64,000 nt of DNA from Halopseudomonas laoshanensis (GTDB lineage Bacteria; Pseudomonadota; Gammaproteobacteria; Pseudomonadales; Pseudomonadaceae): the NCBI RefSeq assembly GCF_008365385.1, contig NZ_QOVF01000002.1, positions 62,001 to 126,000 on the forward strand. Direction: 5' to 3'. Every line of letters starts with the position of its first letter. The first letter of the stretch is position 1. The notes under the pieces are model-generated. The model saw only the letters and a list, made by a program, of their open reading frames with translations. It had not been told where the DNA came from and made no database searches. Both the position numbers and the translations under genes were made by a program. This document shows positions 47,720-58,219 of this stretch, piece after piece.

Positions 47720-49219
47720 ATGAACCTTCTTTATGACGAAAAGCTCGACGGCCCCCTGCCCCCAGTGGACAGAACGGCGCTGATCGAAGAGCTACAGCAA
47801 ACGCTGCCGGACATGACGCTGCTGCACGAGCGCGAAGATCTGCAGCCCTTCGAGTGCGACGGTCTGGCTGCCTACCGGATTCTGCCGATGCTGGTGGTGA
47901 TTCCCGACACCGTCGACCAGGTTCAGGCATTCATGAAAATCTGCCACCAACGCAAGGTTCCTGTGGTTGCACGCGGCGCAGGCACTGGCTTGTCCGGCGG
48001 CGCATTGCCACTGGAAGGCGGCGTGCTGCTGGTGCTGGCACGGCTGAAAACGATTCTGGAGATCAATCCCGAGGGCCGCTTCGCCCGGGTACAACCCGGC
48101 GTGCGCAACCTGGCGATCTCGGAAGCCGCAGCGCCTTATCAGCTCTATTACGCACCGGATCCATCCTCGCAAATTGCCTGCTCGATCGGCGGCAACGTGG
48201 CCGAGAACGCTGGCGGTGTGCATTGCCTGAAATACGGCCTGACCGTGCACAACCTGCTGAAGCTGGAAATCATTACCGTTGAAGGCGAGCGCATGACGCT
48301 CGGCTCCGACGCACTGGATAGTGCAGGCTTTGATCTGATGGCGCTGTTCACCGGCTCCGAAGGCATGCTCGGTATCGTCGTTGAAGTGACGGTCAAGCTG
48401 CTGCCGCGCCCGCAAGTGGCCAAGGTGTTGATGGCCAGCTTTGATGACGTGGGCAAGGCCGGCAAGGCCGTGGGTGACATCATCTCTGCCGGCATCATCC
48501 CCGGCGGATTGGAAATGATGGACAGCCTGGCCATTCAGGCCGCGGAGGATTTTATCCACGCCGGCTACCCGGTGGATGCCAAGGCGATTCTGCTGTGCGA
48601 ACTCGATGGCGTCGAAGCCGATGTCAACGATGAATGCGAGCGCGTGCGCGCCGTGCTGGAAAACAGCGGCGCCACTGCCATCAGCCTGGCCAAGGACGAT
48701 GCCGAGCGCGCACTGTTCTGGGCCGGTCGCAAGAACGCCTTCCCCGCTGTGGGCCGTATTTCCCCGGACTATTACTGCATGGACGGCACCATCCCCCGCC
48801 GCGAACTGCCCCGCGTGCTGCAGGGCATTGCTGATCTGTCGGTGGAATACGATCTGCGGGTGGCCAACGTTTTCCACGCCGGAGACGGCAATATGCACCC
48901 GCTGATCCTGTTTGATGCCAACAAGCCCGGTGAACTCGAGCGCGCCGAAGCTATCGGCGGCAAGATTCTTGAGCTTTGCGTTGCCGTGGGTGGGTCCATC
49001 ACCGGTGAGCATGGGGTGGGCCGCGAGAAGATCAATCAGATGTGTTCGCAGTTCAACGATGACGAGCTGCTGACATTCTTCGCGGTGAAGGCTGCCTTTG
49101 ATCCCGACGGCCTGCTCAACCCGGGCAAGAACATCCCGACCCTGAACCGCTGCGCCGAATTCGGAGCCATGCATATTCATAATGGAAAGCTGCCTTTCCC
49201 TGAGCTGGAGCGTTTCTGA
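47720..49219 (+). CDS. glcD: Glycolate oxidase subunit GlcD
   Basis: FAD-binding catalytic subunit that oxidises glycolate (and D-lactate) to glyoxylate. FAD-site motifs VVARGAGTGLSGGALPLEGG and SIGGNVAENAGGVHCLKYG, the active-site region VANVFHAGDGNMHP and TGEHGVGREK are all present in 499 residues. It is first of glcDEFGB and shares its stop with the glcE start (TGATG). Confidence 0.97.
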   Translation: MNLLYDEKLDGPLPPVDRTALIEELQQTLPDMTLLHEREDLQPFECDGLAAYRILPMLVVIPDTVDQVQAFMKICHQRKVPVVARGAGTGLSGGALPLEGGVLLVLARLKTILEINPEGRFARVQPGVRNLAISEAAAPYQLYYAPDPSSQIACSIGGNVAENAGGVHCLKYGLTVHNLLKLEIITVEGERMTLGSDALDSAGFDLMALFTGSEGMLGIVVEVTVKLLPRPQVAKVLMASFDDVGKAGKAVGDIISAGIIPGGLEMMDSLAIQAAEDFIHAGYPVDAKAILLCELDGVEADVNDECERVRAVLENSGATAISLAKDDAERALFWAGRKNAFPAVGRISPDYYCMDGTIPRRELPRVLQGIADLSVEYDLRVANVFHAGDGNMHPLILFDANKPGELERAEAIGGKILELCVAVGGSITGEHGVGREKINQMCSQFNDDELLTFFAVKAAFDPDGLLNPGKNIPTLNRCAEFGAMHIHNGKLPFPELERF

Positions 49220-50313
49220 TGACAGCGACCCACACCCATTCGGCCCGCCCCGGTGAGCGCCCCGCCTCTGCCGCAGAACTGCAATTGCAGCAGCAGGTGC
49301 TGGATGCCCTGCGGAGTAAAACGCCGTTGGCCATTCAAGGCGCCAACAGCAAGGCTTTTCTTGGCCGGCCTGTGACCGGGCAGGTGCTCGATACGCGCCA
49401 GCACAGCGGCATCGTCAATTACGACCCGACTGAACTGGTGGTTACGGTGCGCAGCGGTACGCCGCTGGTAGAACTGCTGGAAGCTCTGGATCAACAGGGC
49501 CAAATGCTGCCTTGCGAACCCCCTGTTTTCGGCGGTGCAGCCACCGTGGGCGGCATGGTCGCGGCCGGCCTCTCCGGCCCGCGCCGGCCCTGGTCCGGCT
49601 CGGTACGTGATTTCGTACTGGGCACCAAGGTGATCACCGGGCACGGCAAGCTGATGCGCTTTGGTGGCGAGGTGATGAAGAACGTCGCCGGTTACGATCT
49701 GTCTCGCTTGATCGCCGGCAGCCATGGCCTGCTCGGCGTGCTTACAGAAGTATCGATGAAAGTGCTACCCAAGCCGGTATGTACCCACCATTTGAGCCTC
49801 GACCTGTCGGTGGAAAAGGCGCTGTTGAAGTTGGCCGAATGGGGCCAGCAGCCGATTCCGATTACCGCCGCCTGCCATATCGACGGGCAACTGCGTCTGC
49901 GGCTGGAGGGCGGTATCGGCTCGGTACGCTCCGCTGCGGATCGGATTGGCGGTGAGGAGCTGGATCCCGAATTCTGGACCCAACTGAACGAACAGCAACT
50001 GCCGTTCTTCCAGGACCCACGCCCGCTGTGGCGCCTGTCGCTACCGGCGGTCACTCCAGAGGTTGATCTGTCCGGCGATGCATTGCTGGACTGGGGCGGC
50101 AGCCAGCGCTGGCTGAAGAGTGACGCCTCCGGCATGGATATACAGGCGCTCGCCGCCCAGCATGGCGGCCATGCCACCTGCTATACCGCGGGCATCACCG
50201 ACACGCCGTTTCAGCCGCTGGCCCCGCTGCTTGAGCACTATCATCGCCGGCTTAAAGCGCAGCTGGACCCACAGGGGATATTCAACCCGGGGCGCAGCTA
50301 TGCAGCCATTTAA
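49219..50313 (+). CDS. glcE: Glycolate oxidase FAD-binding subunit GlcE
   Basis: The 364 residues resemble a reduced FAD-binding domain: IQGANSKAFLGRP, VTVRSGTPLVELLEALD, PVFGGAATVGGMVAAGLSGPRRPW and GGEVMKNVAGYDLSRLIAGSHGLLG. It pairs with GlcD and GlcF in the oxidase. Coupling is by 1-bp overlap with glcD. Confidence 0.96.
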   Translation: MTATHTHSARPGERPASAAELQLQQQVLDALRSKTPLAIQGANSKAFLGRPVTGQVLDTRQHSGIVNYDPTELVVTVRSGTPLVELLEALDQQGQMLPCEPPVFGGAATVGGMVAAGLSGPRRPWSGSVRDFVLGTKVITGHGKLMRFGGEVMKNVAGYDLSRLIAGSHGLLGVLTEVSMKVLPKPVCTHHLSLDLSVEKALLKLAEWGQQPIPITAACHIDGQLRLRLEGGIGSVRSAADRIGGEELDPEFWTQLNEQQLPFFQDPRPLWRLSLPAVTPEVDLSGDALLDWGGSQRWLKSDASGMDIQALAAQHGGHATCYTAGITDTPFQPLAPLLEHYHRRLKAQLDPQGIFNPGRSYAAI

Positions 50314-50346
50314 CTCAGGCCACGCTTTGAGACTGGAGATTTAACC

Positions 50347-51564
50347 ATGCAGACGAATTTAACCGAGAAGGCGCGCAAGCTGCCGCGCGCCGAAGAGGCG
50401 GAAAGCATTCTGCGCTCCTGCGTGCATTGCGGTTTCTGTAATGCTACCTGCCCGACCTATCAGTTGCTGGGTGACGAGCGCGATGGCCCGCGGGGTCGTA
50501 TTTATCTGATCAAGGCCTTCCTTGAAGGCGAAGAAACCACCCGCGAAACCCAGATTCACCTGGACCAGTGCCTGAGCTGCCGCAACTGCGAGACCACCTG
50601 CCCCTCCGGCGTGGAATATCACACGCTGCTGGATATCGGCCGTGAAGCCATGGCCGGTGAAATCGAACGGCCGCTACAAGAGCGCGTATTGCGTTCGGCA
50701 CTGCGTACCGTGGTGCCCAACGCCGGCACCTTCAAGACTCTTTTAAAAGCCGGGCAGATGGTGCGGCCCTTTATGCCAACTGCGTTGAAAGACAAAATTC
50801 CCGGCCAGATCACCCCGGCCAAACCGCGCCCGACAGCTAAACATGCACGCCAGGTGCTGATTCTGGAAGGCTGCGCCCAGGCCGGCCTGTCGCCGAATAC
50901 CAACGCCGCTGCCGCGCGCGTGCTGGATCGTCTGGGTATTTCACTCCAGCCGATCAGCGAAGCCGGCTGTTGTGGCGCCCTGGACTATCACCTGGACGCG
51001 CAACAGGCCGGCCTGGACCGCGCCCGGAACAATATTGACGCCTGGTGGCCTGCGATTGAAAACGGCGCCGAAGCCATAGTGCAGACCGCCAGCGGTTGTG
51101 GCGCCTTTATCAAGGAATACGCCCACCTGCTCAAGGACGATCCTGCCTACGCGGAAAAAGCCGTGAAAGTCAGCGCCCTGGCGCTGGATCTGGTGCAGGT
51201 GCTGGAACGGGAAGATCTGCAACCCTTGCAGGTCAAGACCAGCCAGCGCCTGGCCTTTCATTGCCCCTGCACCCTGCAGCATGCGCAAAAGCTTGGTGGC
51301 CGCGTGGAGCCGATCCTGAAAAAACTCGGTTTCAGCCTGACCTTCGTTGCCGACGGCCACCTGTGCTGCGGCTCGGCCGGCAGCTACTCGATCACCCAGC
51401 CGGTGCTCGCCAAGCAGCTGCGGGATAACCGCATGAACGCGCTGGAAGCCGGCAAGCCAGACACCATCGTCACCGCCAACATCGGCTGTCAGACCCATCT
51501 GGGCTCGGCAGACAGAACCCCCGTGCGCCATTGGATCGAAGTGGTCGAAGACGCACTCACCTGA
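50347..51564 (+). CDS. glcF: Glycolate oxidase iron-sulfur subunit GlcF
   Basis: 405 residues with two 4Fe-4S motifs near the N-terminus (CVHCGFCNATCPTY and CLSCRNCETTCPSG) and two CCG domains (EAGCCGALDYHLD and HLCCGSAGSYS). It passes electrons from GlcD to the membrane quinone pool. ATG 50347 is 33 bp after glcE. Confidence 0.97.
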   Translation: MQTNLTEKARKLPRAEEAESILRSCVHCGFCNATCPTYQLLGDERDGPRGRIYLIKAFLEGEETTRETQIHLDQCLSCRNCETTCPSGVEYHTLLDIGREAMAGEIERPLQERVLRSALRTVVPNAGTFKTLLKAGQMVRPFMPTALKDKIPGQITPAKPRPTAKHARQVLILEGCAQAGLSPNTNAAAARVLDRLGISLQPISEAGCCGALDYHLDAQQAGLDRARNNIDAWWPAIENGAEAIVQTASGCGAFIKEYAHLLKDDPAYAEKAVKVSALALDLVQVLEREDLQPLQVKTSQRLAFHCPCTLQHAQKLGGRVEPILKKLGFSLTFVADGHLCCGSAGSYSITQPVLAKQLRDNRMNALEAGKPDTIVTANIGCQTHLGSADRTPVRHWIEVVEDALT

Positions 51565-51580
51565 ATACTGGAGATAGACA

Positions 51581-51982
51581 ATGCTGAGCAAATCCGTACT
51601 GACCCTCGACGAAGCCAATAGCATGATCGATGCTGCCTTCGCTGAAGCCGACAAGAATGGTTGGAAAGTCACCGTAGCCGTGGTCGATGACGGCGGCCAC
51701 CTGCTGGCGATGCGTCGCATGGACGGTTGCGCGCCAGTTGCTGCCTATATCGCTCCGCAAAAAGCCCGTAGCGCCGCACTGGGTCGTCGCGAGACCAGCG
51801 AGTTCGAAGCCATGATCAATGGCGGCCGTACCGCGTTCCTGTCTGCACCGGAAATTACCGGCCTGCTGGAAGGCGGCGTGCCTTTGAAAGTGGACGGCCA
51901 GGTAGTTGCTGCCATTGGTGTTTCCGGCGTCAAGCCAGACCAGGATGCGCAGGTTGCCAAAGCCGGTATCGCCGCGCTCTAA
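51581..51982 (+). CDS. glcG: GlcG/HbpS family protein
   Basis: 133 residues of the GlcG/HbpS fold: TLDEANSMIDAAFAEADKNGWKVTVAVVDDGGHLLAMRRMDG and a C-terminal VPLKVDGQVVAAIGVSGVKPDQD. Function is not established; some relatives bind haem. It sits between glcF and glcB as in E. coli. Confidence 0.94.
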   Translation: MLSKSVLTLDEANSMIDAAFAEADKNGWKVTVAVVDDGGHLLAMRRMDGCAPVAAYIAPQKARSAALGRRETSEFEAMINGGRTAFLSAPEITGLLEGGVPLKVDGQVVAAIGVSGVKPDQDAQVAKAGIAAL

Positions 51983-52012
51983 ACCACGTTCTAAACCCCG
52001 GAGAATTGTCTT

Positions 52013-54187
52013 ATGACACAACGTGTTGAAATCCAGGGCCTGCAGATTGATAGCGCCCTGCACCGTTTTATCGAGCAGAACGCACTGCCGGGCACCGGCC
52101 TGGATGCGGGTGCCTTCTGGTCCGGCTTTAGCCAACTGGTGCACGACCTGGCGCCGAAAAACCGCGCGCTGCTGGCCGAGCGCGACCGCCTGCAGATTGA
52201 GCTGGACCAGTGGCATCAAGCCCATCCCGGCCCGATCAAGGACATGCCCGCCTACCGCGAGTTTCTGACCTCGATCGGCTACCTGAAAGCCGTACCGGAC
52301 GATTTCCGCATCAGCACTGCCAATACCGATAGCGAGCTGACCCAGCAGGCCGGCCCGCAACTGGTGGTACCGGTGATGAACGGCCGCTATGCACTGAACG
52401 CTGCCAATGCCCGCTGGGGTAGCCTGTACGACGCACTGTACGGCACCGACGCGATCTCCGACGAGAATGGCGCCGAGCGCGGCCACGGCTACAACCCGGT
52501 ACGTGGCGACAAGGTCATTGCCTTTGCCCGCAAGTTCTTGAACGACACTATTCCGCTGCAGCAGGGCGATCACACCCAGGCCCAGGCCTACCGTGTGGAA
52601 AATGGCCAGTTGCAGGTCACCCTGCAATCGGGCGAGCAGACCGGCCTGCAGTCGGCTGAGTTGTTTGTTGGCTATCAAGGCAATCCGGCCCAGCCGGATG
52701 CGCTGCTGTTTCTGCACAACGGCCTGCACTTTGAAATCCAGATCGACCCCAGTCATCCGATTGGCCAGACCGATGCCGCTGGCGTCAAGGATCTGCTGAT
52801 GGAGGCGGCGGTCTCCACCATCATGGACTGTGAAGACTCCATAGCTGCCGTAGATGCCGAAGACAAGATCGTCGTCTACAGCAACTGGCTCGGCCTGATG
52901 AAGGGTGATCTGGAAGAGCAGATGGACAAGGGCGGCAAGACCATCGTCCGCAAGCTCAACCCGGACCGCGAGTACAGCACCGCCGACGGCAAGGGCCTGA
53001 CCCTGCACGGCCGCTCGCTGCTATTCATCCGTAACGTCGGCCACCTGATGACCAACCCGGGGATCCTGTTGAAAGACGGTAGCGAGATTCCCGAAGGTAT
53101 TCTGGATGCGGTCTGCACCAGCCTGATCGCCATCCACGATCTACAGCGCAAGGGCAACTCGCGCACGGGCAGCATGTATATCGTCAAGCCGAAAATGCAT
53201 GGCCCGGATGAAGTCGCCTTTGCGAGCGAGCTGTTTGGCCGTGTTGAGCAACTGCTTGGCCTGCAGCAGAACACCCTGAAAATGGGCATCATGGACGAAG
53301 AGCGTCGCACCTCGGTCAACCTGAAAGCCTGTATCGCCGCGGCCAGCTCGCGAGTCGCCTTTATCAACACCGGCTTCCTCGACCGCACCGGTGACGAGAT
53401 GCACAGCGTGATGCAGGGCGGTCCGGTACTGCGCAAGGGCGATATGAAAACCACCGAGTGGATTCAGGCGTACGAGCGCAATAACGTATTGGTCGGCCTG
53501 ACTTGCGGGTTGCGCGGCAAGGCGCAGATCGGCAAGGGCATGTGGGCCATGCCAGACCTGATGGCAGCGATGCTCGAACAGAAGATCGGTCATCCCAAGG
53601 CCGGTGCCAACACCGCTTGGGTTCCCTCCCCGACCGCTGCGGTTCTGCACGCGCTGCATTACCACCAGGTTAGCGTTCAGGAAGTGCAGCAGGGCATGGA
53701 AAGCATCTCGCTGAAGGACGAGCAGGAGAAGTTACTGAACGGCCTGCTAACCGCGCCCCTGGCCGCCGAGCCCAATTGGAGCGAGAGCGACAAGCAACAG
53801 GAACTGGACAACAACGCTCAGGGTATTCTTGGCTATGTCGTACGCTGGGTTAACCAGGGCATTGGTTGCTCCAAGGTGCCGGACATCAACAACGTCGGCC
53901 TGATGGAAGACCGCGCAACCCTGCGGATTTCCAGCCAGCACATGGCCAACTGGTTGCACCACGGTGTAGTCAGCGAAACCCAGGTGACCGAGACCTTCCA
54001 GCGCATGGCCAAGGTAGTCGATAAGCAGAATGCCGGCGATCCGGAATACAGCCCCATGGCGACCGACTACAAAGCCTCGGTAGCCTATCAGGCGGCGTTG
54101 GACCTGGTATTCAAAGGCCTGGAACAGCCCAGCGGTTATACCGAACCGCTGTTGCATCACTGGCGGCAAGTGGCCAAGGCTCAGTAA
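52013..54187 (+). CDS. glcB: Malate synthase G
   Basis: Condenses the glyoxylate made by GlcDEF with acetyl-CoA to malate, feeding the TCA cycle. 724 residues; segments [30 protein letters not shown] ([15 protein letters not shown]), [19 protein letters not shown] and [18 protein letters not shown] are typical of isoform G. It ends the glc operon and is followed by a strong terminator. Confidence 0.97.
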   Translation: MTQRVEIQGLQIDSALHRFIEQNALPGTGLDAGAFWSGFSQLVHDLAPKNRALLAERDRLQIELDQWHQAHPGPIKDMPAYREFLTSIGYLKAVPDDFRISTANTDSELTQQAGPQLVVPVMNGRYALNAANARWGSLYDALYGTDAISDENGAERGHGYNPVRGDKVIAFARKFLNDTIPLQQGDHTQAQAYRVENGQLQVTLQSGEQTGLQSAELFVGYQGNPAQPDALLFLHNGLHFEIQIDPSHPIGQTDAAGVKDLLMEAAVSTIMDCEDSIAAVDAEDKIVVYSNWLGLMKGDLEEQMDKGGKTIVRKLNPDREYSTADGKGLTLHGRSLLFIRNVGHLMTNPGILLKDGSEIPEGILDAVCTSLIAIHDLQRKGNSRTGSMYIVKPKMHGPDEVAFASELFGRVEQLLGLQQNTLKMGIMDEERRTSVNLKACIAAASSRVAFINTGFLDRTGDEMHSVMQGGPVLRKGDMKTTEWIQAYERNNVLVGLTCGLRGKAQIGKGMWAMPDLMAAMLEQKIGHPKAGANTAWVPSPTAAVLHALHYHQVSVQEVQQGMESISLKDEQEKLLNGLLTAPLAAEPNWSESDKQQELDNNAQGILGYVVRWVNQGIGCSKVPDINNVGLMEDRATLRISSQHMANWLHHGVVSETQVTETFQRMAKVVDKQNAGDPEYSPMATDYKASVAYQAALDLVFKGLEQPSGYTEPLLHHWRQVAKAQ

Positions 54188-54209
54188 CTTCAGCCTTGAA
54201 CCCGCAATA

Positions 54210-54237
54210 AAAAATCCCGGCACAGGCCGGGATTTTT
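54210..54237. terminator. Bidirectional terminator between glcB and fumarase
   Basis: TCCCGGC (54215-54221), loop ACAG, GCCGGGA (54226-54232), with A run before and T run after; serves both convergent genes. Confidence 0.93.
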
Positions 54238-54270
54238 CTATGTCGCAACGCTCAAAGCAGAAGTGATTGG

Positions 54271-55794
54271 TTAATCCACTTCCACCGCCAAGCTGTCGGC
54301 AATCTTCTTCTGCCAGATCGCCGGGCCGGTGATGTGCACGGACTCGCCCTTGGTATCAACGGCCACGGTCACGGGCATATCCTTCACCTCGAACTCGTAG
54401 ATCGCTTCCATACCCATTTCCGGGAAGGCCAGCACCTCGGCTTTCTTGATTGCCTGAGCCACCAGGTATGCGGCACCGCCGACGGCCATCAGATAGACCG
54501 CCTTGTAATCCTTGATCGCCTCGATCGCAATCGGGCCGCGCTCGGATTTGCCGATCATGCCCAGCAGGCCAGTCTGATCAAGAATCTGCCGGGTGAACTT
54601 GTCCATCCGCGTTGCCGTGGTCGGACCGGCTGGCCCGACCACTTCGTCGCGTACTGGATCAACCGGGCCAACGTAATAGATAAAGCGGCCTTTGAGATCC
54701 ACCGGCAGTTGCTCGCCGTTATTCAGCATCTCGACCATGCGCTTGTGCGCGGCATCGCGGCCGGTGAGCATCTTGCCGGACAGCAATACGGTTTCACCGG
54801 TCTTCCACTCCAGCACGTCGGCAGGGGTAAGAGTATCCAGATTGACCCGGCGCACACCAGTACCCACTTCCCAGGTGATGTCCGGGTAGGCGTCCATGGG
54901 TGGCGGCGTCAGAATTGCCGGGCCGCTGCCATTCAGGGTGAAATGCGCATGGCGGGTTGCTGCGCAGTTGGGGATCATGCACACCGGCAGGCTGGCGGCG
55001 TGGGTCGGGTAATCCTTGATCTTGATATCCAAAACCGTAGTCAGGCCGCCCAGGCCCTGAGCACCAATGCCCAGCGCGTTGACCTTGTCCATGATCTCCA
55101 GACGCAGTTCTTCCACGCGGTTCTGTGGGCCGCGCTTGCGTAGCTCGTGGATGTCGATGGAGTCCATCAGCGATTCCTTGGCCAGCACCGCCGCCTTCTC
55201 GGCGGTACCGCCAATACCAATACCGAGCATGCCCGGCGGACACCAGCCGGCGCCCATGGTCGGCACGGTCTTGACTACCCAATCGACGATCGAGTCGGAC
55301 GGATTGAGCATGACCATCTTCGATTTATTCTCGGACCCGCCACCCTTGGCCGCCACATGGAACTCGACGGTATCGCCAGGGACCATCTGGTAGTGAATCA
55401 CCGCCGGGGTGTTGTCCTTGGTGTTGGTGCGCTTGCCGGCCGGGTCGGCCAGGATCGAGGCCCGCAGCACGTTCTCCGGCAGGTTGTAAGCTTGGCGCAC
55501 GCCCTGGTTGATCATGTCGTCCAGGCTCATGGTCGCGTCATCCCAACGCACATTCATGCCGATCTTGACGAAGATGGTGACGATGCCAGTGTCCTGGCAG
55601 ATTGGCCGATGGCCGGTCGCGCACATACGCGAGTTGATCAGAATCTGCGCCATCGCATCCCGGGCCGCGGGCGACTCTTCACGCAGGTAGGCTTCATGCA
55701 CAGCCTGGATAAAATCCACGGGATGGTAGTAGGAAATATATTGCAGCGCGTCAGCCACGCTCTGGATAAGGTCGTCTTGCTTGATTGCGGTCAT
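54271..55794 (-). CDS. fumA: Class I fumarate hydratase (4Fe-4S)
   Basis: Interconverts fumarate and malate. 507 residues; cluster cysteines include those in HRPICQDTG, AGWCPPGMLG and PVCMIPNCAATRHAHF, with GPTTATRMDKFTRQIL in the C-terminal domain. It is next to a SadC-like gene, as PA4333 is next to sadC (PA4332) in P. aeruginosa. It acts on the product line of glcB nearby, though convergently transcribed. Confidence 0.96.
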   Translation of the reverse strand: MTAIKQDDLIQSVADALQYISYYHPVDFIQAVHEAYLREESPAARDAMAQILINSRMCATGHRPICQDTGIVTIFVKIGMNVRWDDATMSLDDMINQGVRQAYNLPENVLRASILADPAGKRTNTKDNTPAVIHYQMVPGDTVEFHVAAKGGGSENKSKMVMLNPSDSIVDWVVKTVPTMGAGWCPPGMLGIGIGGTAEKAAVLAKESLMDSIDIHELRKRGPQNRVEELRLEIMDKVNALGIGAQGLGGLTTVLDIKIKDYPTHAASLPVCMIPNCAATRHAHFTLNGSGPAILTPPPMDAYPDITWEVGTGVRRVNLDTLTPADVLEWKTGETVLLSGKMLTGRDAAHKRMVEMLNNGEQLPVDLKGRFIYYVGPVDPVRDEVVGPAGPTTATRMDKFTRQILDQTGLLGMIGKSERGPIAIEAIKDYKAVYLMAVGGAAYLVAQAIKKAEVLAFPEMGMEAIYEFEVKDMPVTVAVDTKGESVHITGPAIWQKKIADSLAVEVD

Positions 55795-56083
55795 GCTCGG
55801 CCAGGCTCCTCTTCGGGTGCGGTTTGGCTAGACGCTCAAGAGTGCTCAATGCAGCGCTGCCAGCTTCACGGATATCGGCGGCGCAGAATGCACAAAGCGC
55901 CATGACGATCAGGGTGCTGGAGTATACCTTAGCTTCGGACTGACGGCAGTCCTCCGCCCATAGCTTTGTTTAATCAATGACAAAAGAGCCATATAAAGGA
56001 CTGTGCGAATAAGGGCTATGCAAATAGAGCCCGCGGGGATAAATTGACGTCAAAGTGCCATCATTGATTAGGAAGGGCATAGC

Positions 56084-57208
56084 GTGACCGACAAGGATGA
56101 CAACACAGCCAAGTTTCAGGCTATCCGCCTGCAGCGATTTTACCTGGCGCAGCTGAATTACCTGATCACTTACGTGGTGATCGGCGCGGCCTGGATGGCC
56201 GGGCAATACAATGCCAGCGCGCCCCAGGCCGCCAGTCATGTGGTCCTTGGCGTGGTATTGCAGCTAGGCATTTTCGCCATACTGAAAAGTGGCCTGAATC
56301 TGCGCTTCAAGGATCCCAGCCTGACTAGCCCGCAGATCATCATTGCCATGTTGCTGTTGACCTACCTGTTGGCCTTCTCAGGCGAATTCCGTGGCAGCCT
56401 GATCATGGTCTACCCGATCATCCTGCTGTTTGGTGTGTTCCAACTTTCGCGCTCTGCCTTCTTTTACCACGCCGGTCTGGCCCTGCTGCTCTACAGCGGA
56501 TTGATTGTCTACAACACCCTGGCCGAGCGCAGCACTCAGCCGTTAAGCGTGCATATGCTTGAGTGGTTTGTACTGGCGTGCTTTCTGGCCTGGCTGAGCT
56601 TTTTCTGTACCTATATCCGCGAGCTGCGCGAACGCCTGCAACGGCGGCACAACACCCTGCAGCTGCATCAGGAAACACTCAAGGGCATGATGGGTCAGTT
56701 GCAGAACCTGGCCGATACCGACAGCCTCACCGGCCTGACCAACCGGCGCTTTTTCCTCAAGGAAGCGCAACGGCGCATCAATCTGCTAGGCCCACTGAAC
56801 AAGCTGGGCATTGCATTGATCGACCTGGACAACTTCAAGCGGATCAATGACTGCCACGGTCATGCTACCGGTGACGAAGTCCTGCAGGGCTTCGCCAGAC
56901 TGGCAAGCAAGAGCCTGAGGGATCAGGACATGATCGCCCGTTTTGGCGGCGAGGAGTTTATTCTGCTGTTGAATAACGCCGACCTGGCAACCCTGCACCA
57001 GTGCGTGGATCGCCTGCGCAACGCCTTCGCCAACACCCAGTTTGAAGGCCTTCCTGAGGGAGAACACTGCACCTTTTCCGCCGGGCTCTGCCTGATTGCC
57101 GCCGAGCAGGATCTGGAAGCACGTATTCACCAAGCCGATGAAGCGCTGTATCGTGCCAAGGAAGCCGGACGCAACCGTTCGGAGACCCACGAGGCGGCGT
57201 ATGCCTGA
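56084..57208 (+). CDS. sadC: Membrane diguanylate cyclase (SadC-like)
   Basis: 374 residues: about six N-terminal membrane segments (for example IIIAMLLLTYLLAF and FVLACFLAWLSFFCTYI) and a C-terminal GGDEF domain with intact GGEEF (288-292). An allosteric I-site RxxD (R279, D282) lies five residues before it, so it should make c-di-GMP and be product-inhibited. GTG 56084 follows GGAAGG. Neighbours match P. aeruginosa sadC, whose protein promotes surface attachment. It is shorter than that SadC. Confidence 0.85.
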   Translation: MTDKDDNTAKFQAIRLQRFYLAQLNYLITYVVIGAAWMAGQYNASAPQAASHVVLGVVLQLGIFAILKSGLNLRFKDPSLTSPQIIIAMLLLTYLLAFSGEFRGSLIMVYPIILLFGVFQLSRSAFFYHAGLALLLYSGLIVYNTLAERSTQPLSVHMLEWFVLACFLAWLSFFCTYIRELRERLQRRHNTLQLHQETLKGMMGQLQNLADTDSLTGLTNRRFFLKEAQRRINLLGPLNKLGIALIDLDNFKRINDCHGHATGDEVLQGFARLASKSLRDQDMIARFGGEEFILLLNNADLATLHQCVDRLRNAFANTQFEGLPEGEHCTFSAGLCLIAAEQDLEARIHQADEALYRAKEAGRNRSETHEAAYA

Positions 57209-58178
57209 GATTTATGTGGCCGGCACTCCGGTGGCCGGCAGTCCGGTGGCCGGCACCCCGGTGGGGGCGCAGACGATTGCGGCCCAACCCGGTAGCAACC
57301 TGCTTGATGTGCTGCTGGAGCACGGACACAAAGTACCTTGGTCCTGCCGCTCCGGGCAGTGCCAGAGCTGCCTGGTGCAGGCCAGACCAGATGAAGTACC
57401 CAGTGCGGCCCAGGCTCAGCTGAACGCGGAGCAACAGTCGAAGGGTTGGTTATTGGCGTGTCAGTGTCAGCTGCAGCAGGACATGCATATCAGCCTGCAC
57501 AATCCGGCGACGGATGACCTGCCCGCGCGCATTAGTGACATGCGTTACCTGGCTGATGACATACTGCTGCTGCGTGTGACCCCCGAACGGCCGCTGCGCT
57601 TTCGCGCCGGGCAGCACATGGTGTTGTGGCTGGATGCTACCCTCGCCCGGCCTTACTCCATCGCCAGTCTGCCCGGTGAGGGGGATCTGGAGTTCCACCT
57701 GCGATTACATCCCCACGGGGCTTTCTCCAATGCCATCCGTGAACGCAAAACCGGAGACACGCTCTACATGGGCGCAGCCGCAGGTCACTTTCATTACGAC
57801 CCAGGCTGGCAGGAAACACCCCTGCTGCTGCTCGGCAGTGGCACAGGGCTGGCGCCGCTGCAGGCCATTGCCCGGGATGCGCTGCAGGCCGGCCATGAAG
57901 CGCCCATAACGCTCTGGCACTGGTCGAGGTCGCAGGCGCAATGCTACCTGGCCGATGCCCTGTCTGAACTGGCCGATCAGCATTCACAACTCAGCCTGCA
58001 CTTGCGTACCCACGCCGAACTGGCGTCGGATTTGACGCAACTGCGTCTTGCCTCGCGCAAGACCCTGGCATTACTCTGCGGGCAGCCTGCTTTTGTCGAG
58101 CAACTGCGCAAGCCACTTTTCATGGCTGGCCTGCCCGGCCGCCAGATCCTCGACGAAGCCTTTATCAGCCGCCCGTAA
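57201..58178 (+). CDS. 2Fe-2S ferredoxin / FAD-NAD(P)H reductase fusion
   Basis: 325 residues: an N-terminal plant-type ferredoxin (CRSGQCQSCLVQA giving C-x4-C-x2-C, last ligand in LLACQC) joined to an FAD domain (FRAGQHMVLWLDATLARPYSIAS) and an NAD-binding domain (LLLLGSGTGLAPLQAIARDAL). It resembles oxygenase or deoxysugar reductases; its partner is unknown. ATG 57201 overlaps the cyclase stop by 8 bp. Residues 6-20 carry a five-residue repeat VAG(T/S)P. Confidence 0.88.
   Translation: MPEIYVAGTPVAGSPVAGTPVGAQTIAAQPGSNLLDVLLEHGHKVPWSCRSGQCQSCLVQARPDEVPSAAQAQLNAEQQSKGWLLACQCQLQQDMHISLHNPATDDLPARISDMRYLADDILLLRVTPERPLRFRAGQHMVLWLDATLARPYSIASLPGEGDLEFHLRLHPHGAFSNAIRERKTGDTLYMGAAAGHFHYDPGWQETPLLLLGSGTGLAPLQAIARDALQAGHEAPITLWHWSRSQAQCYLADALSELADQHSQLSLHLRTHAELASDLTQLRLASRKTLALLCGQPAFVEQLRKPLFMAGLPGRQILDEAFISRP
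57216..57260 (+). repeat. Three 15-bp in-frame tandem repeats
   Basis: Units GTGGCCGGC(A)(C/G)(T/C)CCG at 57216-57230, 57231-57245 and 57246-57260, differing at a few positions. They encode VAGTP-VAGSP-VAGTP at the N-terminus of the ferredoxin-reductase. Being 15 bp they keep frame when copy number changes. Confidence 0.9.
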
Positions 58179-58219
58179 TAACCTGGCGGCACCTTTATTA
58201 CTGTTTCCAGGAGCCATCC

